DNA of 64,000 bases from an uncultured Desulfovibrio sp. (GCA_913060505.1 CAJXRQ010000003.1:1-64000), one strand, 5' to 3'; shown: positions 8,889 through 17,864, counted from the stretch's first letter. Numbers and translations: made by a program. Notes: generated by a model not told the origin, from the sequence alone.

Positions 8889-9710
8889 CTATTGGCTGAT
8901 GCCGTATTCTTGATGATGAATGTGGTCATGTTCCCGCAATAAACGTTCTTCGGTGTCATCCATCGGGATGACCACCGGACGGCCAGCGACCTGAACCATC
9001 TGCACACGAACGCCGTAAACGTCTTCGATCATGGTTTCGGTCACCTCATCCCGGCTTGCGGCCGCGTGAATCGCTCCTCCCCGCAGGAATACGAACTTGT
9101 CTGCGTGGCGCAGAGCCTGATTCAGGTCATGCATAGTCATGACGGCAGCCACGTTATGACTCCTGACAACGGCCCGGACAAGGCCGAGAATCTCCACCTG
9201 ATTGCGCAGATCAAGGCTGCTGGTGGGTTCGTCCAGCAGCAAAATGCGCGGTTCCTGAACCAGAGCGCGGGCAATACAGACCTTTTGCACTTCTCCGCCA
9301 CTCATTTCGTCCAGATAGCGCAGGGAGAGCTTTTCCAGGCGCAACCGTTTGAGCGCGCTGTCCACAATGCGCAAATCATGCTCGCTCACATGCCACCGAA
9401 TATGCGGCTTGCGCCCCATGAGCACGGCGTCAAAAGTCGTCATGCGCCCGGTTTCCGCCCGTTGGGAAACATATCCCAGCCTGCGGGCTATCTGGTCGGG
9501 ACGAAGGCGAAACACGTCGGCCTCGTCCACCAGCACACAACCGCCGGAGGGACGATGTATGGCATTCATACATTTGAGCAGCGTGGTCTTGCCCACGCCG
9601 TTCGGTCCCATGATGGCCAAGACCTCCCCCTCGTCCACGGAAAAATGCACATCCCGCAGCACGGGTGTGCTCCTGTACTGAAAATCAAGTCCGTCAACAC
9701 GCAGGATCAT
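8889..9710 (-). CDS. ABC importer ATPase, FecE/BtuD type
   Basis: A 273-residue ATPase: Walker A GPNGVGKTTLLKC, Q-loop in LGYVSQRAETG, signature MSGGEVQKVCIARALVQEP, Walker B RILLLDEPTSSLD, H-loop MTMHDLNQALR. This order and the helical-domain sequence are typical of the iron-siderophore, heme, cobalamin and Mo/W importers of type II. The start at 9710 overlaps the permease stop by four bases; a far longer upstream reading has no family match. Confidence 0.92.
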   Translation of the reverse strand: MILRVDGLDFQYRSTPVLRDVHFSVDEGEVLAIMGPNGVGKTTLLKCMNAIHRPSGGCVLVDEADVFRLRPDQIARRLGYVSQRAETGRMTTFDAVLMGRKPHIRWHVSEHDLRIVDSALKRLRLEKLSLRYLDEMSGGEVQKVCIARALVQEPRILLLDEPTSSLDLRNQVEILGLVRAVVRSHNVAAVMTMHDLNQALRHADKFVFLRGGAIHAAASRDEVTETMIEDVYGVRVQMVQVAGRPVVIPMDDTEERLLREHDHIHHQEYGISQ

Positions 9711-10777
9711 TTTCGATAGCCCCTGATAATGAGGTACAAAAACGCAGGGGCACCCATAAAGGCCGTCAGTACGGACACGGGCAGCACATGGGGTGCCAGA
9801 ACAAGTCGCGCCACAGTGTCGGACAGCACCAGCAACAGTCCGCCGCACACCATGGATGCCGGCAGCAGAAAACGATGGTCGTCCCCTACCACGCGACGCA
9901 CCATGTGCGGACAAACCAGGCCCACGAAGCCGATAATGCCCAAAAAAGCCACGATCACGGACGTGACCAGCGAAGCCACAAGCATGCCGAGAATACGCAC
10001 ACGCTCCACGCGCACGCCCAACCCCATGGCGGTTTCATCTCCGGCATCCACGGCGTTGTAATTCCAACGGTTGGCCGTAAAGAAAACAAGTCCACCGACC
10101 AGAGCGATGCTCATGAATCCCAATTCGGCCCAGTCCGCACGCGCCGTGTCGCCAAAGGTCCAAAAGACCATGGCAGCCAACTGCACGTCGTCCGCAAAGT
10201 ATTGCAACAGCATGGTTCCGGCAGTGAACAACGCATTCAAAGCCACTCCGGCAAGGATCATGACTTCCGGAGAAGTTCGCCGGATACGGGCAATGCCGAT
10301 CATGATCAGCGTGGTGGCCGTGCTCATGAAAAACGCCGCGGCCGTGGTCTGGTAGGGATTGTTGATTACGATGGCGTCCGCCCCGGTGGAGTGCATGTTC
10401 CCGGCATCAAAGAGCATGACCGAAACCGCCGCGCCAAATGCCGCCGCATGGGAGATACCCAACGTAATGGGTGAACCGAGAGGATTGCGCAACACGGACT
10501 GCATGACCACGCCCGCAACGGACAAACCGGCTCCGGCCACCAGAGCGGAAAGGGCCTGTGGCAGACGGATATTCCAAATAATGGCGTCCCACCGTTTGCT
10601 GGCGCTCTTTCCCGCCAGCGTTCCCAGCACATCGGGCAACGGGATATTGACCGCACCAAGGCTCACGGCCAACAGGACACATGCGACCATACCCACCGCC
10701 CCGGCGGTCACGATCATCCGCTTGCGCCCTATGTGCCGAAGATATCCGGCAGGTATGCAGCCGTCTTCAAAATGCAT
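9707..10777 (-). CDS. FecCD-family ABC importer permease
   Basis: A 356-residue inner-membrane permease with about ten predicted helices. It shows the FecCD motifs LAVSLGAVNIPLPDVL, RLPQALSALVAGAGLSVAGV and MQSVLRNPLGSPITLGISHA, and near the end GFVGLVCPHMVRRVVGDDHR with the coupling-helix region that docks to the ATPase. It forms a homodimer with two ATPase subunits. The start at 10777 follows AGAGGG. It lies 8 bp after the binding-protein gene and overlaps the ATPase gene by 4 bp. Confidence 0.92.
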   Translation of the reverse strand: MHFEDGCIPAGYLRHIGRKRMIVTAGAVGMVACVLLAVSLGAVNIPLPDVLGTLAGKSASKRWDAIIWNIRLPQALSALVAGAGLSVAGVVMQSVLRNPLGSPITLGISHAAAFGAAVSVMLFDAGNMHSTGADAIVINNPYQTTAAAFFMSTATTLIMIGIARIRRTSPEVMILAGVALNALFTAGTMLLQYFADDVQLAAMVFWTFGDTARADWAELGFMSIALVGGLVFFTANRWNYNAVDAGDETAMGLGVRVERVRILGMLVASLVTSVIVAFLGIIGFVGLVCPHMVRRVVGDDHRFLLPASMVCGGLLLVLSDTVARLVLAPHVLPVSVLTAFMGAPAFLYLIIRGYRK

Positions 10778-10785
10778 ATATCCCT

Positions 10786-11952
10786 CTACCGGGCCAGAAT
10801 TTCGCCTTTGTCACCAATGCGCAACACGGACGGATCCAGCGGTTTGAAAGCAAGACTTCCAAACGCCTTGTTCATTTCATTGAAGACTGATTTTCCGACC
10901 AGAAACGTGTAAATCTCGTCGGCTTTGGCCACGGGATCCACATCCGTAAAGGCATCCGGGTACAGGGTTTTGCCGATAAAGTAGGCGTCCGCAAGAGTGT
11001 TGCCATGGTTGGATGTATACCAGTTGTACGGCAGTACGCCGAAAATACGGCCTTCCTTGCAGGCCTTGAGTCCTTTATAGGAGGGATCCGTGTTCAACTC
11101 GTACAGGGAATTGGCCTCGGAACCCGCACGGATGGTGGAAAGATCCACGAAAATATAATCAGGCTCCCACTGGACAATTTGTTCTTTGGCAATATCCGCA
11201 TGGCGTGCAGGCTTGGAACCGTCAGCAGGCGCGGCCACGTTGTGCGCGGCCAAAAAGGCAAACGGGGGATAGCCCGGCTCGGTGGAGCGAAAACCGTGCG
11301 GCCCTTTGGAAGCGATACCGCCCACATAGCAACTGGGATGTTGTGCGGACTTGGCGGCACGATCATGCAAGTCCGCAGCGGCGTCATCAATGAACCTGAT
11401 GACTTCCTGCGCGCGCTCCGGCCTGCCCAGCACCTTGGCCATAAGGGTCAATGCCGTATTCATGGCACCCCGGCGTGCATTCAGGTCGCCATAGTCCAGA
11501 GAAACAACGGGGATTCCGGTCTTGTTCTGCAATTCCTGCGGATCCGTACCCATATTGCGGTACGTCTTGAAAATGACCTGAGGTTGCGGTTCCAGCGCAG
11601 CTATCAGTTCGGGATTGTCATGGCCCCTGAATTCACCGAACATTGGCAGCTTTTCAAACTGGGGGTTGGCCAAGGCATAAGGACGGGCATCGATACGGGT
11701 CTTGCGCTTTTCAATGCTGTCCACACCCACGGCAAGATCCTGAGCCTGAAGATAGGTCAGGTAGCGCAAACACCCCGGACCGGAGCAGATCACGCGTGTG
11801 GGATTCAGGGGCACGGTCACAGAACGGCCCATCATATCTGTAATGGTTTGCGAGGTCTGTTCAACCTGTTTTTGCGCCTCCGGTTCCGATCCGCCGCAGG
11901 CACTCAAAGCAAAAACCAACAACAAAACAAATGGAAGACCATATCTTTTCAT
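10786..11952 (-). CDS. Metal/chelate ABC importer substrate-binding lipoprotein
   Basis: A 388-residue lipoprotein (lipobox LSACGG, Cys at residue 19) of the TroA/FepB-like fold. Visible features are the early VTVPLNPTRVICSGPGCLRY, the PQVIFKTYRNMG region and the long backbone helix around VLGRPERAQEVIRFIDD. It delivers the ligand to the FecCD permease. Family ligands include ferric chelates, heme, cobalamin and, in MolA-type proteins, molybdate or tungstate; sequence alone does not decide. Neighbouring FmdE points weakly to Mo/W. First gene of the four-gene operon ending with FmdE. Confidence 0.88.
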   Translation of the reverse strand: MKRYGLPFVLLLVFALSACGGSEPEAQKQVEQTSQTITDMMGRSVTVPLNPTRVICSGPGCLRYLTYLQAQDLAVGVDSIEKRKTRIDARPYALANPQFEKLPMFGEFRGHDNPELIAALEPQPQVIFKTYRNMGTDPQELQNKTGIPVVSLDYGDLNARRGAMNTALTLMAKVLGRPERAQEVIRFIDDAAADLHDRAAKSAQHPSCYVGGIASKGPHGFRSTEPGYPPFAFLAAHNVAAPADGSKPARHADIAKEQIVQWEPDYIFVDLSTIRAGSEANSLYELNTDPSYKGLKACKEGRIFGVLPYNWYTSNHGNTLADAYFIGKTLYPDAFTDVDPVAKADEIYTFLVGKSVFNEMNKAFGSLAFKPLDPSVLRIGDKGEILAR

Positions 11953-11998
11953 GCAACTTCACCATCCTAAGATAATTATATGGAGAGAGGGTGTCGCC

Positions 11999-12043
11999 AA
12001 CGTATATAAAGCCAGAAAACGTGTCAATTCAGGCGCATGAATT
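11999..12043 (-). promoter_or_regulatory. Putative promoter and operator of the ABC importer-FmdE operon
   Basis: On the minus strand TTGACA (complement of 12022-12027) is followed by an AT-rich stretch TTTATATACGTT at normal -10 distance. A palindrome AATTCA-N6-TGAATT (12026-12043) overlaps the -35 box, a position fit for a metal-responsive repressor. Both are read by eye. Confidence 0.4.
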
Positions 12044-12164
12044 ATCCGGACGTATAACGTTGTTTTTCATGCTCCGGAGCGGACAACCCAACAGTCAAGG
12101 GCATGGCCCTGCCTCTCTCAATGAGTTGACATCCCCGCCGCTTTCTGTGCCTAATTATCAAATT

Positions 12165-13508
12165 ATGAGTAAGAACGTTTCTTCCGCCATGCTGCTGGCC
12201 TTGTTCATACTGGTTTCCGGTTGTGCCACGACCCCCGGCATGATCCGGGACCTGCAAACCCTGCCGCAGGACGCCGGTGCCTACCATGGAAAAAATCCCG
12301 ACAAGCCGTTGATCGGTGCCGGAACGCAGGCGGTGTTGTTTGCGGACTTCCTGCGCCACCATTTTTCACCATGGACCAGGGAGCGGAACACGCTGACGGC
12401 GGATCAGGTTTTTTGGGCTCTGGACCGTTTTCAAAAAAAACACCTTTTCGGACAAAACACCCTTGAACGCGGCCCGGAATGGCTCAAACGCATGCGCACG
12501 CTGTCTCGGGTTTCGGCATATCCTTCGCTGGACCGCGCCTGCATTGCCGTGGTCAACACAAGCATGCGCGCCCTGCCCACACAGGAACCGGCTTTCTACG
12601 ACTTCACCATGGCCGGTGAAGGCTATCCCTTCGATTACGTTCAAAACTCTCTGGTGCTGGCAGGAACGCCACTACGCGCCATGCACATGAGCGCGGACAA
12701 GGCATGGGTACTGGTGCAATCCCGATTTGCCTTCGGCTGGGTGCCGGTGCGCAACATCGGCTGGGCAGACGAAACATTCTGCAAACGCTTCAACGCTCCG
12801 GCAATGGTGGCCATGACCCGCGACCGGGTATCCATTGCGGATCAGGACGGCCGTTTCTGCTGCATGGGAGAGGTGGGAACGATCCTTCCTCTTGCCGAAC
12901 GACCCGACCGGAATGGATTTTCCGTACTGGTTCCCCTGCGGGACGCCCACGGTAACGCGATGCTGACGACAGCCCGCATATCCCGGAACGACGCAGCCCT
13001 GATGCCTTTTGCCCCCACACCGGCCATGTTCGCGAAGATCGCCAATACCATGATGGGCAGGCCCTATGGATGGGGGGGGCTTTATGGAGACCGCGACTGC
13101 TCGGCCACGACCATGGACCTGTTGAGCGGGTTCGGCATCTACCTGCCCCGCAATTCCAACCAGCAATACGAGGCCGGGCTTCACACGGACCTCGGCAGCC
13201 TCGGCCGGGACGCCAAGAAGCAGGCCATCATGGACAATGCCATACCATTCCTGACTCTGATCCGCTCGCCCGGGCACATCATGCTGTATATCGGAACCCG
13301 TGACGGCAGCCCTGTGATCATGCATTCCATGTGGGGCGTAAAGACTCTGGTTTTCGGGAAATCGGGCAGACACGTGGTAGGCCGGACGGTCATCACCACA
13401 TTGGAACCGGGCATGGAGCTGTGGAACGCCGCGGACATGTCAGCCAATCCACTGGACCATGTGTATGGGATGCGCATCCTGAACGCCTCCCCGAAAACGG
13501 ACAAATAG
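12165..13508 (+). CDS. SH3-domain NlpC/P60 (C40) peptidase lipoprotein
   Basis: A 447-residue lipoprotein (LVSGCATTP, Cys near 19). Two bacterial SH3-like regions lie at about 120-300, then the NlpC/P60 domain at about 300-420. Catalytic residues can be placed: Cys in YGDRDCSATTMDL, His in SPGHIMLYIG, and a third polar residue in the following strand (MHSMWGV). Enzymes of this type cut peptide stems of murein, often between D-gamma-glutamate and diamino acid, in cell-wall recycling. The ATG at 12165 directly precedes the signal peptide; weaker upstream starts lack one. Confidence 0.87.
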   Translation: MSKNVSSAMLLALFILVSGCATTPGMIRDLQTLPQDAGAYHGKNPDKPLIGAGTQAVLFADFLRHHFSPWTRERNTLTADQVFWALDRFQKKHLFGQNTLERGPEWLKRMRTLSRVSAYPSLDRACIAVVNTSMRALPTQEPAFYDFTMAGEGYPFDYVQNSLVLAGTPLRAMHMSADKAWVLVQSRFAFGWVPVRNIGWADETFCKRFNAPAMVAMTRDRVSIADQDGRFCCMGEVGTILPLAERPDRNGFSVLVPLRDAHGNAMLTTARISRNDAALMPFAPTPAMFAKIANTMMGRPYGWGGLYGDRDCSATTMDLLSGFGIYLPRNSNQQYEAGLHTDLGSLGRDAKKQAIMDNAIPFLTLIRSPGHIMLYIGTRDGSPVIMHSMWGVKTLVFGKSGRHVVGRTVITTLEPGMELWNAADMSANPLDHVYGMRILNASPKTDK

Positions 13509-13615
13509 CGTCAACAAGCCGACTCTCGGGCAATGGCGCGCCATGAGGCTGCTGCCAAGCGATCCGATTGCCTTGATCTTTTGAAAAAGGCACGCCCTTT
13601 GCTTTTCCCCAAGGC

Positions 13616-14416
13616 ATGAGATCATCCTTGCTTGCCAATTGCATATTGCTGGGAGTTGCCGTGTCAGTTTCCGGCTGTCTGGCCCTGAACGCCCTGGTCG
13701 GCGCGGGATCACTCCTGCTGAGCGGACCGGCCCAATACATTGGGACAGTCTACACCGTAGGCGAATATGCCTATGAATATGCGGCCAACGGCAAAACGCC
13801 CGTTGCAGTGGTAGGTGAAAAACTGGATAAACTGGACAAATGGCTCAACCCTCGCGGAAGACAGAACCCGCATGAAGATAACATCATGCTGGCCGCAATC
13901 CAGCCAAAGCCGGAAACAGTCATCCCCGGCAACATGGTCGGAGATCCGCCCGTTCACGCACTCCCCATGCCCATGATCTCTTCAAACTCGACATATTCTC
14001 CACCCCTTTTGGCTTCCCTGCCGCTTTCCCCTTCCCTGAACACCTCGCGTGAAACCCGCAACCTGTCCGAACCATTCCGCTCCATCCGAACCAAGCGTCA
14101 ACCAGACAAAATTGTCCCGGTTATTACGGCAAAGAAAAAGGCAGCGCCCACACCTCGCACTGCCCCGCTTCGTCCCAAACAAAAGAAATCTGTACAACCT
14201 GCCACCCGCGCTCCGGTGCTGATAGCAGCGACACAAGCCCCGCCGCAAAAACTTTTGCAACTGCAACGCATGGAACAGGCCTTTGCCCACGCCGAGCGAA
14301 CCCGTCCGGCATCCGCCAACGGCAACGCCGTGCGCATAAGCCTTGGTAACGATCCCAGTGGCGTCAGCGGCACATGGAGCATCCGCCATAAGGTCACGCC
14401 CCCGGATCTCAGCTGA
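13616..14416 (+). CDS. Lipoprotein of unknown function with Pro/Lys/Arg-rich C-terminal half
   Basis: A 266-residue lipoprotein: signal peptide and lipobox VSVSGC (Cys at residue 20), then a short conserved-looking region with AQYIGTVYTVGEYAYEYA up to about residue 85. The rest is low complexity, rich in Pro, Lys, Arg and Ala (for example KKKAAPTPRTAPLRPKQKKS), which suggests a disordered linker that may contact murein. It follows the NlpC/P60 gene in the same direction with a 107-bp gap and ends by overlapping the converging HTH gene by 8 bp. I do not recognise a family. Confidence 0.6.
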   Translation: MRSSLLANCILLGVAVSVSGCLALNALVGAGSLLLSGPAQYIGTVYTVGEYAYEYAANGKTPVAVVGEKLDKLDKWLNPRGRQNPHEDNIMLAAIQPKPETVIPGNMVGDPPVHALPMPMISSNSTYSPPLLASLPLSPSLNTSRETRNLSEPFRSIRTKRQPDKIVPVITAKKKAAPTPRTAPLRPKQKKSVQPATRAPVLIAATQAPPQKLLQLQRMEQAFAHAERTRPASANGNAVRISLGNDPSGVSGTWSIRHKVTPPDLS

Positions 14417-14627
14417 TATCGCCATACAGGTGTCGACCGATATTCCGGTCACGCTGTTGGCGCATCCACAACCGCAAATCCTCCGGCAACGCACGCCACC
14501 GCCCCCGGTCTGCCCGTTTCCAGGCGGGCAGGCCGTGTTCCCGAACCAATGAAACTATCTCCTTGGGGTTTTCCCCCACCGCATAGCAAATCTCCTTTGC
14601 GCCTTTGAGACATATCTCCTGATGCAT
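14409..14627 (-). CDS. Small HTH DNA-binding protein, phage-type
   Basis: A 72-residue protein. The segment KEICYAVGENPKEIVSLVRE followed by HGLPAWKRADRGRWRALPED reads like the winged-HTH of small phage proteins (excisionase- or terminase-small-subunit-like): helix, turn, recognition helix, then a KR..GRW..L wing. The start at 14627 has GAGGGAAGAG upstream. It is the first sign of the phage-like group that continues with DUF5675 and the S24 repressor. Whether it regulates transcription or takes part in DNA packaging cannot be told. Confidence 0.6.
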   Translation of the reverse strand: MHQEICLKGAKEICYAVGENPKEIVSLVREHGLPAWKRADRGRWRALPEDLRLWMRQQRDRNIGRHLYGDIS

Positions 14628-14690
14628 TCTCTTCCCTCACATGCAGAATTTGTTAACACGGTCCCGGAAAAGACCGAACCACAGGCAAGA

Positions 14691-15095
14691 CTAGTAGTGT
14701 TCCGCAATGGTCAGGAGAAAAACGTCCTGTCCCTGCAACACCGTCATGAACCGGGCAAAAGCCGCTCCGGAATCCAACACGCCGCGTTGGCCATGCAAAG
14801 AACCGACCCGGCTCCCCAGCACAATGCAGCCATGCGTGTCCTCTGCCACGTTCCCGGAATGAAACAGAACGTGTTGCCGCCCCGGAACGTTGTCTACGGC
14901 AAACGTTTCGCCAAACCGGGGTGAATGCACACGGACACACCGGTATTGTTGGGCCGGAATGCTGGAAACATCCTGTCGGTTCAATCTGTCCTGCGGCTCC
15001 AGGGTCAGACACTCAAGCCGCTTGTTCACGCGCAAGGCCCCGAACGTCCCGGCCTCGCCTTCTTCCAGTCTTGTTATTTCCACAATCGGTTCCAT
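14691..15095 (-). CDS. DUF5675 family phage-associated protein
   Basis: A 134-residue protein with the DUF5675 features: an early TFGALRVNKRLECLTLEPQD, then SIPAQQYRCVRVHSPRFGET, and the histidine/cysteine stretch RQHVLFHSGNVAEDTHGCI. The late HSGN...THGCI pattern recalls the catalytic motif of L,D-transpeptidase-like folds, so a murein-related activity is possible but not shown. The family is common in prophages. I take the ATG at 15095 after GGAG rather than a TTG upstream. It is divergent from the S24 repressor gene, with candidate operators between them. Confidence 0.75.
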   Translation of the reverse strand: MEPIVEITRLEEGEAGTFGALRVNKRLECLTLEPQDRLNRQDVSSIPAQQYRCVRVHSPRFGETFAVDNVPGRQHVLFHSGNVAEDTHGCIVLGSRVGSLHGQRGVLDSGAAFARFMTVLQGQDVFLLTIAEHY

Positions 15096-15143
15096 AACAA
15101 TCACTCCATTGGTTTCATTCTCATCGCGGTTCAAATATTAGTC

Positions 15144-15195
15144 ATTTGACAATATAAAGTCAACACAATTTGCCATTCAGCTTTAGACATTTGCC
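15144..15195. promoter_or_regulatory. Candidate repressor operator array between DUF5675 and S24 genes
   Basis: A palindrome TTGAC-N8-GTCAA (15146-15163) and three direct repeats of ATTTG(A/C)C at 15144, 15168 and 15189, spaced about two helical turns, lie in the AT-rich 150-bp divergent region. This is the layout expected for a phage-type repressor controlling itself and the divergent gene. The protein-site link is inference. Confidence 0.5.
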
Positions 15196-15245
15196 AAATT
15201 TTGTGTTTTACCTAATAAAAGAAACGCCTGTACAAGGAGAGGAAC

Positions 15246-15992
15246 ATGGGCTTTACCGACGACGTGCGTACCGCCCTGCTCAACAGGATCGGCAAGGGGA
15301 AAACCTTTGCCAACAACAAACGCATGGCGGACGAACTTCAGGTCGACCCATCCCAGCTCAACCGCTTTCTCAAACAGGAACGCGGCTTGAACGCAGACTC
15401 ACTCGGACGAATTCTGGATGGATTGGGCGCGGAGATTTCCTTTCCTGATGAACCGGCTAACGCGGCCATGGACGTATGCTTCGTGGCACCGCAAAAAATT
15501 TCCACTCCCAAGGATGTGGGTGATCCGTTGCCCGAAGACTACCTTGCGGTGCCTCTTGCCGCATCTCCTGTGGCAGCAGGTCCCGGCCTGATCCCTGAAG
15601 ATGCCATTGAAAGCTGGGTGCTGGTTTGGCGGCATCATGCGTCCGTACGCATGCGCTCCAACCTCGTGGCTGTCCAGGTGGGCAAGGGGGAAATGTCCAT
15701 GGTCCCGACCCTGCATCCCGGCGACATCGTGTTGGTGGACCGCGATGACCGAGACCCTACACCGCCGGGCAAGATCATGCTGGTCTGCGAACCCGGTCCG
15801 GAAGGTGGCGCCATGGTCAAGCGGGTCAACACCAAACGCCTTGAAGACGATGTGGAACTCATTTTCTACTCGGACAACAGCAGAGACTTCCCGCCCATGA
15901 CCTATCGTCTGGAGCGGGACTATGACGGCGACATCACCCGGGCTATCGGCGGCAACGTCGTCTGGGCCTGGAGCGATATGAGCCGCAAATAA
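15246..15992 (+). CDS. S24-family (CI/LexA-like) transcriptional repressor
   Basis: A 248-residue regulator. The N-terminal HTH spans about residues 18-60 (MADELQVDPSQLNRFLKQER). The C-terminal S24 domain has the catalytic Ser in GEMSMVPTLHPGDIVLVDRD and the Lys in GAMVKRVN, both present, so self-cleavage or at least the fold is kept. Such repressors respond to DNA damage through RecA. The start follows AAGGAGAGG. Candidate operators lie just upstream. It shares a transcript with the next gene (22-bp gap). Confidence 0.88.
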   Translation: MGFTDDVRTALLNRIGKGKTFANNKRMADELQVDPSQLNRFLKQERGLNADSLGRILDGLGAEISFPDEPANAAMDVCFVAPQKISTPKDVGDPLPEDYLAVPLAASPVAAGPGLIPEDAIESWVLVWRHHASVRMRSNLVAVQVGKGEMSMVPTLHPGDIVLVDRDDRDPTPPGKIMLVCEPGPEGGAMVKRVNTKRLEDDVELIFYSDNSRDFPPMTYRLERDYDGDITRAIGGNVVWAWSDMSRK

Positions 15993-16014
15993 CAAAAACA
16001 ATCAAGGAGAAACC

Positions 16015-16428
16015 ATGCCGAGACTTCTCTATGCCATGGTCTGTAACGATATCATTGTGGACAGGGAAACCGGAGCCACATCCTTTATCCGCACCATTGA
16101 ACACGCGGTTGTTCCGCAACTGCCCGTAACCCTGCCGCCCCTGTACGTGGGCACGATGTGGGAGATGGAAGGCAAGGAAGACTTTTCCGTTGCCCTGCAA
16201 CTTGTTTCACCGGACGGCAAAGCCGAAACGCTGGGCGTGCAGGACGTGAAACCTACCGGAAGCATGTTGCACAAGCTCAACTTCCAATTGCCGGGAGTCC
16301 CGGTGGCAGCGGAAGGACGCCACCTCTTGGCACTTTCCGTGCGCAAGGAATCCGACTGGGAAAACGTTCAGGAGCTGCCCATCTTCATATTCAAGGAATC
16401 CGCTCAAAAAGAGCAAAGGCCCTCCTAA
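16015..16428 (+). CDS. Conserved hypothetical protein, DUF6941-like
   Basis: A 137-residue protein starting MPRLLYAMVCNDIIVDRETG; it appears all-beta (alternating hydrophobic strands, no signal peptide, no membrane helix). The opening and the LPPLYVGTMWE segment remind me of DUF6941, but I hold this loosely. It follows the S24 repressor by 22 bp with a strong AAGGAGAAACC site, so the two are co-expressed, and a UUCG-capped terminator closes the unit. Function unknown. Confidence 0.65.
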   Translation: MPRLLYAMVCNDIIVDRETGATSFIRTIEHAVVPQLPVTLPPLYVGTMWEMEGKEDFSVALQLVSPDGKAETLGVQDVKPTGSMLHKLNFQLPGVPVAAEGRHLLALSVRKESDWENVQELPIFIFKESAQKEQRPS

Positions 16429-16464
16429 CGCCTTTTTCTCTGCATTGACACGAGATCAGACCCT

Positions 16465-16487
16465 AGGCGGCTTCGGCCGCCTTTTTT
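16465..16487 (+). terminator. Strong terminator after the S24 repressor operon
   Basis: AGGCGGC, TTCG loop, GCCGCCT, then six T. A textbook intrinsic terminator about 37 bp after the stop. Confidence 0.95.
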
Positions 16488-16913
16488 CATGTGCTGTCCC
16501 CTTCTTTCACAATACCGCCTCTTTATCTTCTCCCAATAACGACGCTCCAATAATGCAGTAAGCAAAACTTATAGAAATATTTTGCTTTTATTTAAAACAC
16601 AAATTACCGGACTTATAGTGAAAAATACATATTATTCTGGACAATGATTATAATATATCCGTACAGTGAGCCGAGTTACGTAGCGAAACCTGCTCACTAT
16701 AAAAATACAACAACGCTCCATGACGACAGTAATATTTATCACACGGCGAAACGGCAAAGAACTCCCTGCGGCAAAAGATTTGCGGGACAGGGGATTCAAA
16801 ATATCTTCGGCAGTGGGAACAACGATGGAGAAAAACGAAGGTTCCCTCCATGCAAGCGAATTGCCGGGCACTCCGACAGGACCACCCGGCAATCAACAAA
16901 AAACAAAAGAGGC
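16488..16913. other. AT-rich intergenic region with one inverted repeat
   Basis: About 430 bp without a convincing gene. It is clearly AT-richer than its surroundings. An inverted repeat AGTGAGC (16665-16671) / GCTCACT (16692-16698) lies in the middle, with TATAAT-like runs near 16650. A short weak reading frame begins at 16720 (listed separately). I see no tRNA, known riboswitch or attachment site. Confidence 0.5.
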
Positions 16914-16917
16914 TTAA
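16720..16917 (+). CDS. Doubtful small ORF, 65 residues
   Basis: Starts [20 protein letters not shown] and ends with a Pro/Gly/Lys-rich tail. The amino acid composition is plausible, but no ribosome site precedes the ATG and its end overlaps the converging aldolase stop. The inverted repeat at 16665-16698 lies just upstream. I list it because it is the only candidate in the gap; it may be chance. Confidence 0.2.
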   Translation: MTTVIFITRRNGKELPAAKDLRDRGFKISSAVGTTMEKNEGSLHASELPGTPTGPPGNQQKTKEA

Positions 16918-17720
16918 AGGATGCCGGAAAAACCTTCCACAGCCTGATCCACATCCATATCTTCATGCACCAAACGCCGGAGCACCTTACACAGGGAACG
17001 CGGGTCCGGGTGCTGAAAAACATTTCTACCCACTGAAAGTCCGGCTCCGCCCGCATCCAACGCATTTCGGACCATTGTCAGAAAATCACGAACGCTTTCT
17101 ATGCGCTCGCCTCCGGCCACGACCACTGGAACTCCGCCCGTTCCCTGAACCACATGGGCAAAACTCTCCGGATCACCCGTATAATGAACCTTGATGATAT
17201 CCGCCCCCAGCTCCGCACCAACCCGGGCACAATGGGCGACCACTTCCGGATCATATTCACTGGGCACCTCCGGGCCGCGAGCATAAATCATGGCCAGCAG
17301 GGGCATGCCCCAGTCGGAAGCCGACGCCGCAATGCGTCCGAAATCCGCCAGCATGTCCACCTCGGTTTCATCTCCTATGTTCACATGCACGCTTACACCG
17401 TCCGCGCCCAACTTGAGGGCCTCTTCCACAGTTCCCACCAGGGCCTTTGCATTGGGGCGGGGACTCAGGCTTGTTCCCGCGGAAAGATGGACGATCAATC
17501 CAAGATCGCGTCCCGTGCCGCGGTGCCCGAGCCGGGCTATCCCCTTGTGCACAAGCCCCGCATCGGCGCCGCCTTCGGCGATTGCCATCACGGCATCCCG
17601 GATTTCATGGATTCCCGCTATGGGGCCGACGGTTACACCATGGTCCATGGGGACAATGACGGTCCTCCCCGTATTCCTGTTCATGATCCGTTCCAATCGT
17701 ATGGCCTTTCCCGTATTCAT
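16914..17720 (-). CDS. DhnA-type class I aldolase, probable ADTH synthase
   Basis: A 268-residue TIM-barrel aldolase of the DhnA/archaeal class I group. It has [14 protein letters not shown] near the start, the Schiff-base lysine in [11 protein letters not shown], and VVVAGGE and [12 protein letters not shown] phosphate-binding loops. In sulfate reducers and archaea this group makes 2-amino-3,7-dideoxy-D-threo-hept-6-ulosonate, the first step of an alternative route to 3-dehydroquinate and aromatic amino acids; related proteins are fructose-bisphosphate aldolases. Assignment to ADTH synthase is inferred from length and lineage. The partner dehydroquinate synthase II is not in the window. Confidence 0.8.
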   Translation of the reverse strand: MNTGKAIRLERIMNRNTGRTVIVPMDHGVTVGPIAGIHEIRDAVMAIAEGGADAGLVHKGIARLGHRGTGRDLGLIVHLSAGTSLSPRPNAKALVGTVEEALKLGADGVSVHVNIGDETEVDMLADFGRIAASASDWGMPLLAMIYARGPEVPSEYDPEVVAHCARVGAELGADIIKVHYTGDPESFAHVVQGTGGVPVVVAGGERIESVRDFLTMVRNALDAGGAGLSVGRNVFQHPDPRSLCKVLRRLVHEDMDVDQAVEGFSGIL

Positions 17721-17816
17721 ATGCGCACTCCGTTACTGTTGAATTGTGACCGGATGGTCATTAGCCCCGAATACAGCACCCGATTGCCAAAGGTCAAAAA
17801 AAAGAACCGTAACAAA

Positions 17817-17864
17817 CGTCAATTCAGGTATAAAAGACGTCTTAAACGCCTGTTCAATTGACGC
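17817..17864. repeat. Imperfect inverted repeat before the EAL-HDOD gene
   Basis: CGTCAATTCAGG and CCTG..CAATTGACG flank about 20 bases, 48-95 bp before the EAL-HDOD start at 17912. It could be a leader hairpin or an operator; one arm has a three-base bulge. Confidence 0.35.

Noticed and set aside
16644-17036. A 130-codon plus-strand frame in the AT-rich gap
   Set aside because: It extends 120 bp into the converging aldolase gene, with no ribosome site and no family character.
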